Below, piece by piece: positions 1-5,167 of a stretch of 28,135 nt of DNA. Source of the DNA: Christensenella sp. UBA7868 (GTDB lineage Bacteria; Bacillota; Clostridia; Christensenellales; UBA1242); contig DLSG01000072.1 of the NCBI GenBank assembly GCA_002501285.1, positions 1,328 through 29,462 on the forward strand, read 5' to 3'. Below the pieces are notes generated by a model. That model worked only from the letters and a program-made list of their open reading frames with translations. It had not been told where the DNA came from and did not search any database. The position numbers were made by a program, and so were the translations under genes. Within the stretch, counting starts at the first letter, position 1. Each line of letters starts with the position of its first letter.

Positions 1-34
1 TTTACTCAAGAATAACTGCAATGCTTATTTCCAG

Positions 35-108
35 TGGAGACTAAGAGATTCGAACTCTCGACCCCCTGCTTGCAAGGCAGGTGCTCTAGCCAACTGAGCT
101 ATACCCCC
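35..108 (-). tRNA. tRNA-Ala (anticodon UGC)
   Basis: The minus strand folds as a cloverleaf. The anticodon stem is CCTGC/GCAGG with loop CTTGCAA, giving anticodon TGC. The T arm is GAGAG-TTCGAAT-CTCTT, and the D arm begins AGCTCAGTTGG. The G3.U70 pair, the classic alanine identity element, is present, and the discriminator base is A. CCA is not encoded: the DNA after the discriminator reads CTGG. The acceptor stem is weaker than usual, with U6.G67 and an A7-A66 mismatch. The gene has its own consensus promoter a few bases upstream. Confidence 0.95.
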
Positions 109-121
109 AGAAAACTTATAT

Positions 122-150
122 AGTATAAAATATAACATTTTTTTTGTCAA
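122..150 (-). promoter_or_regulatory. Sigma-A promoter of tRNA-Ala
   Basis: On the minus strand TTGACA (145-150) and TATACT (122-127) are separated by 17 bases, with a predicted start of transcription near position 115, about 7 bases before the mature tRNA 5' end. Confidence 0.85.
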
Positions 151-517
151 GCATTTTTTAAAAAAATTTTTTAATTTATGATTAAATCTTTTATTTAATC
201 TATTTTTCAGTAATGTTATAACAACTATTTATTATTTTTTATACTATGTTTAAAAATTATTTTTTAAATTTATTTTACACCACTCAAAAAAAAGGTATCA
301 AAAATTTTTTTGACACCAATCAATTTTATACTTATTTCTTAATCAAAAGTTTTGTCTGAAAGCAAACATTCAAAATAAAGTATGTTTTTAAACAAAACTA
401 ACAAACTTAAATGAAAAACCTAAAGCCTTATTTTCGCTTCCAAGATTAACTTTCTTAAAAATAACTTCCAATAAGTTTTCAAATTAAAATATATTGTATT
501 AAAACAAAAATTTTGCT
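151..517. other. AT-rich spacer without a recognisable gene
   Basis: I see no coding signal here: possible reading frames on both strands are shorter than about 15 codons and lack ribosome binding sites. The only structured element is the minus-strand terminator at 286-317. The roughly 200 bases between the TasA-like stop codon and that terminator may be a long 3' UTR. Confidence 0.6.
286..317 (-). terminator. Intrinsic terminator downstream of the TasA-like gene
   Basis: Read on the minus strand, GGTGTCAAAAA pairs with TTTTTGATACC (one G.U pair) and is followed directly by eight T. It lies about 200 bases past the stop codon of the 518-1690 gene, the nearest upstream gene on that strand. 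Confidence 0.65.
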
Positions 518-1690
518 TTACCCATAAATAAATTCGCCACTTCCCATATTAGTGTAGAAAATTCCACTCAACGCATCAAGAATTCCAGGTTTGTTGTCAG
601 AATTTCTTAATGCTGGAACTAATTGCCTTACAATTTCATTATTATTCCAAATAACACAATCTTTTATTTTAGCCTTGCAGTAATAATCATTGCCTAAACT
701 AAACAATGTAAAAGTACCAGAAATTTTGGGTGCTGCATTTCTCACAATTTTGTTTTCAGTGTCATTATTAATAACTAATTCAGATTGTGTGCTTAATACA
801 TAAAAATCAGCAACTTGAAAATTAGTTAAATCAATTTTTATTGCCTCTGCATTACCTGCAAGCGACCAAGCATCTCCACTTGTCCCAAAATAGCCTGCTC
901 CAAAAGTATTAAATCCCATAAGTTGCCTACCAGTTGCAGATGTCCAAAGAATTGATAACTTAACATGACTTGTATTTGTCATTTCTGCACGCGTATCTAT
1001 ATATTGCGTTCCAGTTGATTGTAAATACTCCACTTGAGTGTACAATTTTTTATTAGTGTCTGTCGAAGAATTTAATAGCATTTCTGCTAGTGCTCCTGTC
1101 TCTTCCAAATTTGCTCTTTGCACCGCATAAATATTGCAATAAACTATGGTTTTTATGCCTTGACTTTCAAAATCTTCACTTATTTTTGCACTTATTGTTA
1201 AACTATGTGCGTTACTATCTCCCGCCGTTAACATTCCAACCTTTTTTACTGTTTCTTCTGTTGTTGTGTTTTGTTTTACAATCTTTTGTCCGTTATTTAC
1301 ATAAACATCTGTTCCATTTTGACTGTAATAAAAAGCATTTTCAAAAACATTTTTGTTATCCGAAATTTGAACAAGATAATATGCGGGTTCACTTCCGTCT
1401 TCTAGCCCAACTTTTAATTTTATATTTATTGTATCTCCAGGCATATATTTACCAGTCCATGTAGAATCGTTATTTAATTTTCTTGCCGTATCAAACAAAA
1501 GTGTTTGAGAATTTTGCGTTACGCTATCTCCTGATACTTTTAATTTTAGTTCTCCAAAAGTTAAATTCCCATTATAAGATTTACTATCGGTGAAAAAAGC
1601 AAAAGTTAAAACCGACACGCTTAAAAATACTACTAATGATATTATTAAAACTATAAATTTTACATTAATCTTTTTTCTTTTTTTCTCCAT
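518..1690 (-). CDS. TasA/camelysin-like secreted protein with SipW-type signal and a C-terminal LamG-like domain
   Basis: The 390-residue product starts with a basic tract and a hydrophobic helix (about residues 11-31) that runs into FAFFTDSKS and then NLTFGELKL. This matches the SipW-dependent signal region of TasA and camelysin (CalY), whose mature parts start with an AFFSD-like motif. Residues about 40-210 resemble the TasA-type beta-sandwich, including the phrase KYMPGDTI. From about residue 215 there is a second module starting EYLQSTGTQYIDT and ending with GILDALSGIFYTNMGSGEF. This pattern recurs in Clostridia surface and phage-tail proteins and is usually modelled as a concanavalin/LamG-like fold. 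No SipW peptidase gene is in the window. It has its own promoter and a structured leader with a terminator directly before the SD (AAGGA, 6 bases from ATG), so expression is probably attenuated. A role in surface fibres or the biofilm matrix is inferred from the family; the C-terminal module suggests ligand binding. Confidence 0.75.
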   Translation of the reverse strand: MEKKRKKINVKFIVLIISLVVFLSVSVLTFAFFTDSKSYNGNLTFGELKLKVSGDSVTQNSQTLLFDTARKLNNDSTWTGKYMPGDTINIKLKVGLEDGSEPAYYLVQISDNKNVFENAFYYSQNGTDVYVNNGQKIVKQNTTTEETVKKVGMLTAGDSNAHSLTISAKISEDFESQGIKTIVYCNIYAVQRANLEETGALAEMLLNSSTDTNKKLYTQVEYLQSTGTQYIDTRAEMTNTSHVKLSILWTSATGRQLMGFNTFGAGYFGTSGDAWSLAGNAEAIKIDLTNFQVADFYVLSTQSELVINNDTENKIVRNAAPKISGTFTLFSLGNDYYCKAKIKDCVIWNNNEIVRQLVPALRNSDNKPGILDALSGIFYTNMGSGEFIYG

Positions 1691-1712
1691 GACCTATCCT
1701 TTTTAAAACAAA

Positions 1713-1736
1713 AAAACTGGCCAGTTGACCAGTTTT
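1713..1736 (-). terminator. Intrinsic terminator in the leader of the TasA-like gene
   Basis: On the minus strand AAAACTGG pairs perfectly with CCAGTTTT around the 8-nt loop TCAACTGG and is followed by TTTGTTTT. It lies between the only visible promoter and the ribosome binding site. Only 22 bases remain before the start codon, so every transcript of the gene must cross it. Confidence 0.75.
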
Positions 1737-1783
1737 ATTTTAAAAAGTTTTATATAAGCATATTTCACCTTAAACCTTTCTTC

Positions 1784-1815
1784 GGTCAACCGCATCTGAG
1801 GTCAACCGCATCTGA
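1784..1815 (-). repeat. Perfect tandem 16-nt direct repeat in the leader
   Basis: Two abutting identical copies of GGTCAACCGCATCTGA on the plus strand (1784-1799 and 1800-1815). They are noticeably richer in G and C than the surrounding leader. On the RNA strand each carries GGTTGACC, complementary to the terminator downstream. Confidence 0.9.
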
Positions 1816-1872
1816 TTTTTCGTTTCACTATTTTCTTATCAATTGTTTCTAGTTTGTTTCTATCTATTAAAA

Positions 1873-1901
1873 ATTATGCTTTTTTTCACTTTCTTTGTCA
1901 A
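1873..1901 (-). promoter_or_regulatory. Sigma-A promoter of the TasA-like gene
   Basis: TTGACA (1896-1901) and CATAAT (1873-1878) on the minus strand with a 17-base spacer. Confidence 0.85.
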
Positions 1902-1953
1902 GCGTTTTTAAATAGTTTTTTATTTTTATATTTATTTTATATTATGATAAAGA

Positions 1954-1976
1954 GTGCCTACGGCACCCTACGGCAC
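1954..1976. repeat. GTGCC-TAC-GGCAC palindrome with a partial second copy
   Basis: GTGCCTACGGCAC (1954-1966) is followed directly by CCTACGGCAC (1967-1976), so the outer AGTGCC and GGCACT can also pair. On the plus strand a T-rich tail follows, as in a terminator, but no plus-strand gene ends here. The element is GC-rich compared with its surroundings. Confidence 0.75.
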
Positions 1977-2008
1977 TTTTATTTTTTATATTATATTTTA
2001 TTAGTAAG

Positions 2009-2021
2009 GTGCCTACGGCAC
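2009..2021. repeat. Second GTGCC-TAC-GGCAC palindrome
   Basis: An exact copy of the 13-base palindrome of 1954-1966, 43 bases after the first full copy. It lies in the 3' region of the lipoprotein gene on the minus strand, where it could form a small hairpin. The rest of 1902-2091 is AT-rich and I see no gene in it. Confidence 0.75.
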
Positions 2022-2091
2022 TCAAATTATTTACATTTTTGAAAATATTTTATAAATTTTATAAAGACCACTAAAAAATAAATCTACTACT

Positions 2092-2814
2092 TTAAAAACT
2101 ATATCCTTTCACTATTGTGCTTTCGTCTTTATAAGTTGTAAATTCATCTTTTTCATCATCAATTCCGTTCGAGTTATATTTATATTCAAAATAATGTACT
2201 TTGCCATTATCCAAATTTCCGCCAGAATCTTCACTTTCAGTAGTTATTTGCTTTTTTTCTGCATTATTTATTTTTTGTAGTTTTATTTTATTAATTTCAT
2301 CATCTAATTTTTCAAATGCACTATTTATTTCATTTTCAATTAAGTTATTAAATTTTTCAATTTCATTAAATATTTTTTCAAAACTTGAAAAATAGTTATT
2401 ATCTAAATCTTCGTTTTCAACAGAATTTAAACTTGTTAATTTGTTTTTATATTTATCATAATTTAATTTTGGTGTAGATACAAAAACTACACAACTATCA
2501 CAAAAATTTCCATCTTCGCTTTCCGCAGTAATTATGGTTTTCCCCGAAGCTTTGCCTTCAACAACGCCATTACTTACAACGGCAATATTAGGATTATCTG
2601 ATTTCCAAATAATGTTTTGATTATTTGCATTAAACGGATAAACTTGTGCTAATAACACAAGTTTTTCACCTTCATTGCAATAAGCATGACTTTTATTTAT
2701 AACAACTTCTTCCACCTTAATTATTTGATTTGCACTTGTCTGTGCATTATTTTCACAACCAAAAAGAGATATACTAAATATAAAAATAAAAAATAGACAT
2801 ACGAATTTTTTCAT
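2092..2814 (-). CDS. Lipoprotein with one bacterial Ig-like (Big2) domain
   Basis: The 240-residue product has a lipoprotein signal: basic start, hydrophobic core, then lipobox L-F-G-C with the lipidated cysteine at residue 20. Residues about 33-113 match the Big2 fold: opening VEEVVINKS, central IIWKSDNPNIAVVSNGVV, then EGKASGKTIITAESEDG. Big2 domains are common in surface-exposed adhesion or scaffold proteins. Residues about 130-190 are rich in Lys, Glu, Ile and Asn and look helical or coiled-coil; the tail is acidic and tyrosine-rich without a motif I know. It begins 36 bases after the thymidine kinase stop codon with no visible promoter or terminator between, so the two are probably co-transcribed. 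The ribosome binding site is weak (AATAGATAT before ATG). The product is expected on the outer face of the membrane; its ligand is unknown. Confidence 0.8.
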   Translation of the reverse strand: MKKFVCLFFIFIFSISLFGCENNAQTSANQIIKVEEVVINKSHAYCNEGEKLVLLAQVYPFNANNQNIIWKSDNPNIAVVSNGVVEGKASGKTIITAESEDGNFCDSCVVFVSTPKLNYDKYKNKLTSLNSVENEDLDNNYFSSFEKIFNEIEKFNNLIENEINSAFEKLDDEINKIKLQKINNAEKKQITTESEDSGGNLDNGKVHYFEYKYNSNGIDDEKDEFTTYKDESTIVKGYSF

Positions 2815-2850
2815 ATATCTATTTTTTGTTTAAAATTAAATTTTATGTAA

Positions 2851-3441
2851 TTAATCAGTTACAAGTTTTCTTTTTAATTTTTCGTAGCAACTAAAACACA
2901 AACTTTCGTAAGTTTCGTTTCCACCAATTAAAATTTCATCGCCTGTTAAAGTTAATTTACCGTTGATAAATCTCGCATTTACATTTGCCTTTTTACCACA
3001 TCTACAAACTGATTTTATTTCCGCAAGCGAATCTGCAATTTCAACAAGTCGTTTACTGCCTTCAAAAAGTTCTGTTTTAAAATTTGTAAGCAGGCCGTAA
3101 CACAAAACCTGATATTTTCTTGACACAACTTGAAGTTGCTCAACTTGAAGAGCACTGCAGAATTGACATTCATCAACAATAACAACAAACTCGTCTTGAT
3201 GTTCTCTATTTTTTTCAATTAAATCTATCAAATTATCTTTTTTAGAAAAAGTTACACAATCACTTACAAGCCCAATTCTGCTTTTAACAACAACTTTCCC
3301 ACCCACTAAATCTCTTGTATCAACTTCGGGCTTTAAAAGTAAAACGTTAAAACCTTTTTGTTCGTAATTAAATTTTGTCATTAAAGCCTGAGCTGTTTTT
3401 GAACTTCCCATTGTTCCATATCTAAAATATAACTTTGCCAT
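2851..3441 (-). CDS. tdk: Thymidine kinase
   Basis: Type II thymidine kinase, which phosphorylates thymidine to dTMP with ATP in pyrimidine salvage in the cytoplasm. I place the start at the internal ATG, giving 196 residues, because AAAGGAG lies 6 bases before it and the product then begins MAKLYFRYGTMGSSKT as in the family. An upstream in-frame ATG at 3504 lacks such a site and would cover the promoter. The P-loop GTMGSSKT is at residues 9-16, and VVIVDECQF holds the DE pair (90-91) including the catalytic Glu. The zinc-binding cysteines are C146 and C148 (C-x-C) and C182 and C185 (C-x2-C). The length is normal. It heads a probable two-gene transcript with the lipoprotein and is divergent from the small membrane protein. 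Confidence 0.96.
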   Translation of the reverse strand: MAKLYFRYGTMGSSKTAQALMTKFNYEQKGFNVLLLKPEVDTRDLVGGKVVVKSRIGLVSDCVTFSKKDNLIDLIEKNREHQDEFVVIVDECQFCSALQVEQLQVVSRKYQVLCYGLLTNFKTELFEGSKRLVEIADSLAEIKSVCRCGKKANVNARFINGKLTLTGDEILIGGNETYESLCFSCYEKLKRKLVTD

Positions 3442-3463
3442 ATTTATCTCCTTTAACAAATAA

Positions 3464-3492
3464 ATTATAACATGATTTTGTAATATTTTAAA
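3464..3492 (-). promoter_or_regulatory. Promoter of tdk
   Basis: Minus strand: perfect TATAAT (3464-3469) with extended element TG one base upstream, and a weaker TTTAAA at 3487-3492 with a 17-base spacer. It lies back to back with the plus-strand promoter at 3498-3526. Confidence 0.65.
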
Positions 3493-3497
3493 ATATT

Positions 3498-3526
3498 TTG
3501 ACATTTAATTTTTATTTTGTTATATT
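3498..3526 (+). promoter_or_regulatory. Promoter of the small membrane protein gene
   Basis: TTGACA (3498-3503), 17-base spacer, TATATT (3521-3526). The predicted start near 3533 coincides with the AAAGGAG ribosome binding site, so the leader would be only about 13 nt. Confidence 0.8.
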
Positions 3527-3545
3527 TATTTTAAAGGAGAAGTTT

Positions 3546-3779
3546 ATGGAACAAGACAAAAAAACAAGAAGTCAAATTATTTGTGAAGCCATTAGCGGAA
3601 TTTTAATGATCTGTGCAATAATTGCATACCTAATTGTTGGTTTCGTTGCTAATATCTGGCACCCAACTTGGCTTATTTTAGTTGTTAGCGGATTGCTTTG
3701 TGGAATTATAAATTTAATTTGCAACACCACAAATCAATTAAAAAAATTATCTGACAATGAAGATAATAAAAAGGAATAA
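3546..3779 (+). CDS. Small two-helix membrane protein
   Basis: A 77-residue product. I chose the ATG at 3546 because AAAGGAG precedes it by 6 bases; the in-frame ATG at 3498 overlaps the -35 element and has no such site. The chain has a short charged N-terminus (MEQDKKTRSQ), two hydrophobic segments (about residues 13-34 and 40-58) joined by NIWHPTW, and an acidic, lysine-rich tail. The WHP-type loop between two helices resembles short membrane modules that occur alone or behind HTH domains in Firmicutes, but I cannot name the family with confidence. Both ends are probably cytoplasmic. It is transcribed away from tdk and ends before a bidirectional terminator. Function unknown. Confidence 0.8.
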   Translation: MEQDKKTRSQIICEAISGILMICAIIAYLIVGFVANIWHPTWLILVVSGLLCGIINLICNTTNQLKKLSDNEDNKKE

Positions 3780-3900
3780 TTTTTATAGAAACTTTTAAAA
3801 GCCAATATTAATAACAAATTTGCATATAACACTTAATTTGCTAATTGTAAGTTATCAATAATTTATTATATTAAGAAAACAACTAAACTAAAAATTAAAA

Positions 3901-3928
3901 AAACCGAGATGTAAAAATCTCGGTTTTT
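3901..3928. terminator. Bidirectional terminator between the small membrane gene and rpsR
   Basis: AAACCGAGAT (3901-3910) pairs perfectly with ATCTCGGTTT (3917-3926) around GTAAAA. T runs follow on the plus strand (TTTTATTT), and on the minus strand because of the A run just before 3901. It can end both the plus-strand gene at 3779 and the rpsF-ssb-rpsR transcript. Confidence 0.9.
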
Positions 3929-3943
3929 ATTTAAGAATATTTA

Positions 3944-4219
3944 TTATTCACCTTTGAAAGGCAAAATACTCATAACTCTTGCTCTTTTAATAGCTCTTGC
4001 CAATTCTCTTTGATGTTTAGCACAAACACCAGTTTGACGGCTTGGAAGAATTTTTCCTTTTTCAGTTATGAATTTTCTTAGTTTTGCTGCGTCTTTATAG
4101 TCGATAGTCTCAACTTTGTCAACACAGAAACTGCAAACTTTACGTTTTTGTTGTTTATAGTTCTTTTTAGGTAATTTATCATCACCATCATCAACAACAA
4201 CTTTTCTATTATCAGCCAT
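3944..4219 (-). CDS. rpsR: Small ribosomal subunit protein bS18
   Basis: The 91-residue product carries the full S18 core, including IDYKDAAKLRKFITEKGKILP and the basic end RELARAIKRARVMSILPF. It binds 16S rRNA on the 30S platform as a heterodimer with S6. It is of the cysteine-containing (C+) kind: C29-x2-C32 and C66-x2-H69 could bind zinc. An acidic N-terminal stretch (VVVDDGDDK) makes it slightly longer than the usual 75-80 residues. It is the last gene of the rpsF-ssb-rpsR operon, 19 bases after ssb, with AAAGGAG before the ATG. Confidence 0.97.
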   Translation of the reverse strand: MADNRKVVVDDGDDKLPKKNYKQQKRKVCSFCVDKVETIDYKDAAKLRKFITEKGKILPSRQTGVCAKHQRELARAIKRARVMSILPFKGE

Positions 4220-4238
4220 GATTTTTCTCCTTTAAAAT

Positions 4239-4634
4239 TTAGAATGGTAGGTCGCCATCGTCGTCTTTAATAGGTTCAAGTTTAGAAACTTCTTCTCTTT
4301 CATCATTATCGCCAGATGCTTTTGAGCCAACGAATTCAACTTTATCAGCAACAATTTCTGTTACATAACGTTTTGTTCCGTCTTGTGCATCATAAGAACG
4401 ATTTTGAATTGCTCCCATAACGGCAACTTTGCTTCCTTTTTTTAGATATTTATTACAGTTTTCCGCTGTATTTCTCCAAGCAACAATGTTGAAAAAGTCT
4501 GCATCTCTTTCGCCTTCACTGTTAGTAAACTCTCTTTGAACAGCGATAGAAAATCTGCAAACAGCAATTCCGTTTGTTGTTTGAGTTAGTTCAGGATCTC
4601 TTGTTAGATTTCCAATTAAAAATGCTTTATTCAT
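4239..4634 (-). CDS. ssb: Single-stranded DNA-binding protein
   Basis: A 131-residue SSB. The N-terminal OB-fold (about residues 1-105) begins MNKAFLIGNLTRDPELTQT and contains FFNIVAWRNTAENCNKYLKKG, both diagnostic. A short linker leads to the acidic tip DDDGDLPF, which in the family recruits replication and repair partners. It protects single-stranded DNA in replication, repair and recombination. It is at the short end of the family because the linker is only about 20 residues and lacks the usual Gly/Gln-rich stretch. It sits 12 bases downstream of rpsF with the SD AGGAG, and upstream of rpsR, the order conserved across Firmicutes. Confidence 0.97.
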   Translation of the reverse strand: MNKAFLIGNLTRDPELTQTTNGIAVCRFSIAVQREFTNSEGERDADFFNIVAWRNTAENCNKYLKKGSKVAVMGAIQNRSYDAQDGTKRYVTEIVADKVEFVGSKASGDNDEREEVSKLEPIKDDDGDLPF

Positions 4635-4646
4635 ATAAAACTCCTA

Positions 4647-4931
4647 TTATGCTTTTTTTACAAACATACTTCTAACAACATCTTCATTTAAAAGTAGTTG
4701 TTTTTGAACTAGGTTTGGAACTTTTGCTTCGCATTCAATGTTATAAAGAACATAATATCCTTCATTTTTGAAATTAATAGCGTAAGCATATTTTTTTGTG
4801 CCAACCTTTTCTACGCTTTCAATTTTAGTTCCGTTTGCTTCAAGTAATGCACTAATTTTGTTTACTAATGCTTCTTTTGCACCGTCTTCTAAACTGTTTG
4901 AAAGAATAACCATTAATTCGTACTTGTTCGT
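4647..4931 (-). CDS. rpsF: Small ribosomal subunit protein bS6, probable ACG start
   Basis: S6 pairs with S18 on the 30S platform. With a conventional start the first ATG (4913) gives 88 residues that lack the family N-terminus. The codons before it read ACG-AAC-AAG-TAC-GAA-TTA, that is x-N-K-Y-E-L-M-V-I-L, which aligns with the known S6 start M-R-K-Y-E-V-M of Bacillus subtilis if ACG is the initiator. AAGGAGG lies exactly 5 bases before this ACG and 23 bases before the ATG, too far to serve it. No ATG, GTG or TTG is in frame between the site and the ATG. The resulting length is 94 residues, as usual for S6. The protein ends RSMFVKKA, close to family C-termini. It is the first gene of the operon, from a strong promoter with a hairpin in the leader. 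Confidence 0.93.
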   Translation of the reverse strand, partial: TNKYELMVILSNSLEDGAKEALVNKISALLEANGTKIESVEKVGTKKYAYAINFKNEGYYVLYNIECEAKVPNLVQKQLLLNEDVVRSMFVKKA

Positions 4932-4943
4932 TTTAACCTCCTT
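4929..4943 (-). promoter_or_regulatory. Ribosome binding site and ACG start of rpsF
   Basis: AAGGAGG (4937-4943 on the minus strand), spacer TTAAA, then ACG (4929-4931). This near-perfect site fixes the start at a non-standard codon. Confidence 0.8.
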
Positions 4944-4955
4944 GTGGACTAATCG

Positions 4956-4974
4956 ACTTGAATTAAATTCAAGT
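4956..4974 (-). promoter_or_regulatory. Hairpin in the rpsF leader
   Basis: ACTTGAATT and AATTCAAGT form a perfect stem with a minimal loop between the promoter and the ribosome binding site. No T run follows, so it is not a terminator. rpsF leaders are often bound by the S6:S18 complex, but I do not see the CCG element of the described motif, so the function is unclear. Confidence 0.55.
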
Positions 4975-5003
4975 AAGGAAATAGTTAAACACTATTCTTG
5001 TCT

Positions 5004-5032
5004 AATATATCACAAATTAATTTTTTTTGCAA
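5004..5032 (-). promoter_or_regulatory. Promoter of the rpsF-ssb-rpsR operon
   Basis: Minus strand: TTGCAA (5027-5032), 17-base spacer ending in TG-A, then TATATT (5004-5009), a -35/-10 pair with an extended -10. Predicted start near 4997, giving a leader of about 65 nt. Confidence 0.8.
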
Positions 5033-5134
5033 GTGTTTTTTAAGATTATCTTTTATTCACTATTTTTGATTTTAAATTTATCAATTAAAACAAATTTTAC
5101 TTAATAATTAAATCAAACAAATCGTCTTTATAAC

Positions 5135-5160
5135 AAAAAAATCCCACAAAAATGTGAGAT
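5135..5160 (-). terminator. Intrinsic terminator of the giant gene
   Basis: On the minus strand ATCTCACA pairs with TGTGGGAT (one U.G pair) around a T-rich loop and is followed by seven T. It begins 7 bases past the stop codon of the giant gene. Confidence 0.85.
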
Positions 5161-5167
5161 TTTTTTA

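Larger units (their letters stand above)
1691..1867 (-). promoter_or_regulatory. Structured 5' leader with attenuator architecture
   Basis: The predicted transcript starts near 1867 and runs about 176 nt before the ATG. It contains two copies of TAGAAACAA (1843-1851 and 1854-1862), a perfect tandem pair of TCAGATGCGGTTGACC (1784-1815), and an intrinsic terminator ending about 20 nt before the start codon. Each repeat contains CGGTTGACC, which can pair over 9 bp (one G.U) with GGTCAACTG inside the terminator hairpin (1722-1730), so either copy could act as an antiterminator. I do not recognise a known riboswitch, T-box or PyrR class. The pairing is seen in the sequence; regulation is inferred. 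Confidence 0.6.

Noticed and set aside
1784..1815. Tandem 16-nt repeat as a CRISPR remnant
   Set aside because: The copies abut without spacers and no cas gene is near; the position inside a leader with a complementary terminator explains it better.
1954..1976. Palindrome as a plus-strand terminator
   Set aside because: The stem and T-rich tail would fit, but no plus-strand gene lies upstream to be ended.
1854..2042. 62-codon plus-strand frame in the TasA-like upstream region
   Set aside because: It reads through the palindromes and the minus-strand promoter, has no ribosome binding site and a composition typical of AT-rich noise (Phe, Leu, Tyr).
3442..3504. Longer N-terminus for thymidine kinase starting at 3504
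   Set aside because: The extra 21 residues match no kinase sequence, lack a ribosome binding site and overlap the tdk promoter and AAAGGAG site.
3498..3545. Longer N-terminus for the small membrane protein starting at 3498
   Set aside because: That ATG is part of the -35 region; the internal ATG at 3546 has a perfect ribosome binding site.
4956..4974. S6:S18 binding motif in the rpsF leader
   Set aside because: A hairpin exists, but the CCG element described for that motif is not visible, so I list only a hairpin.
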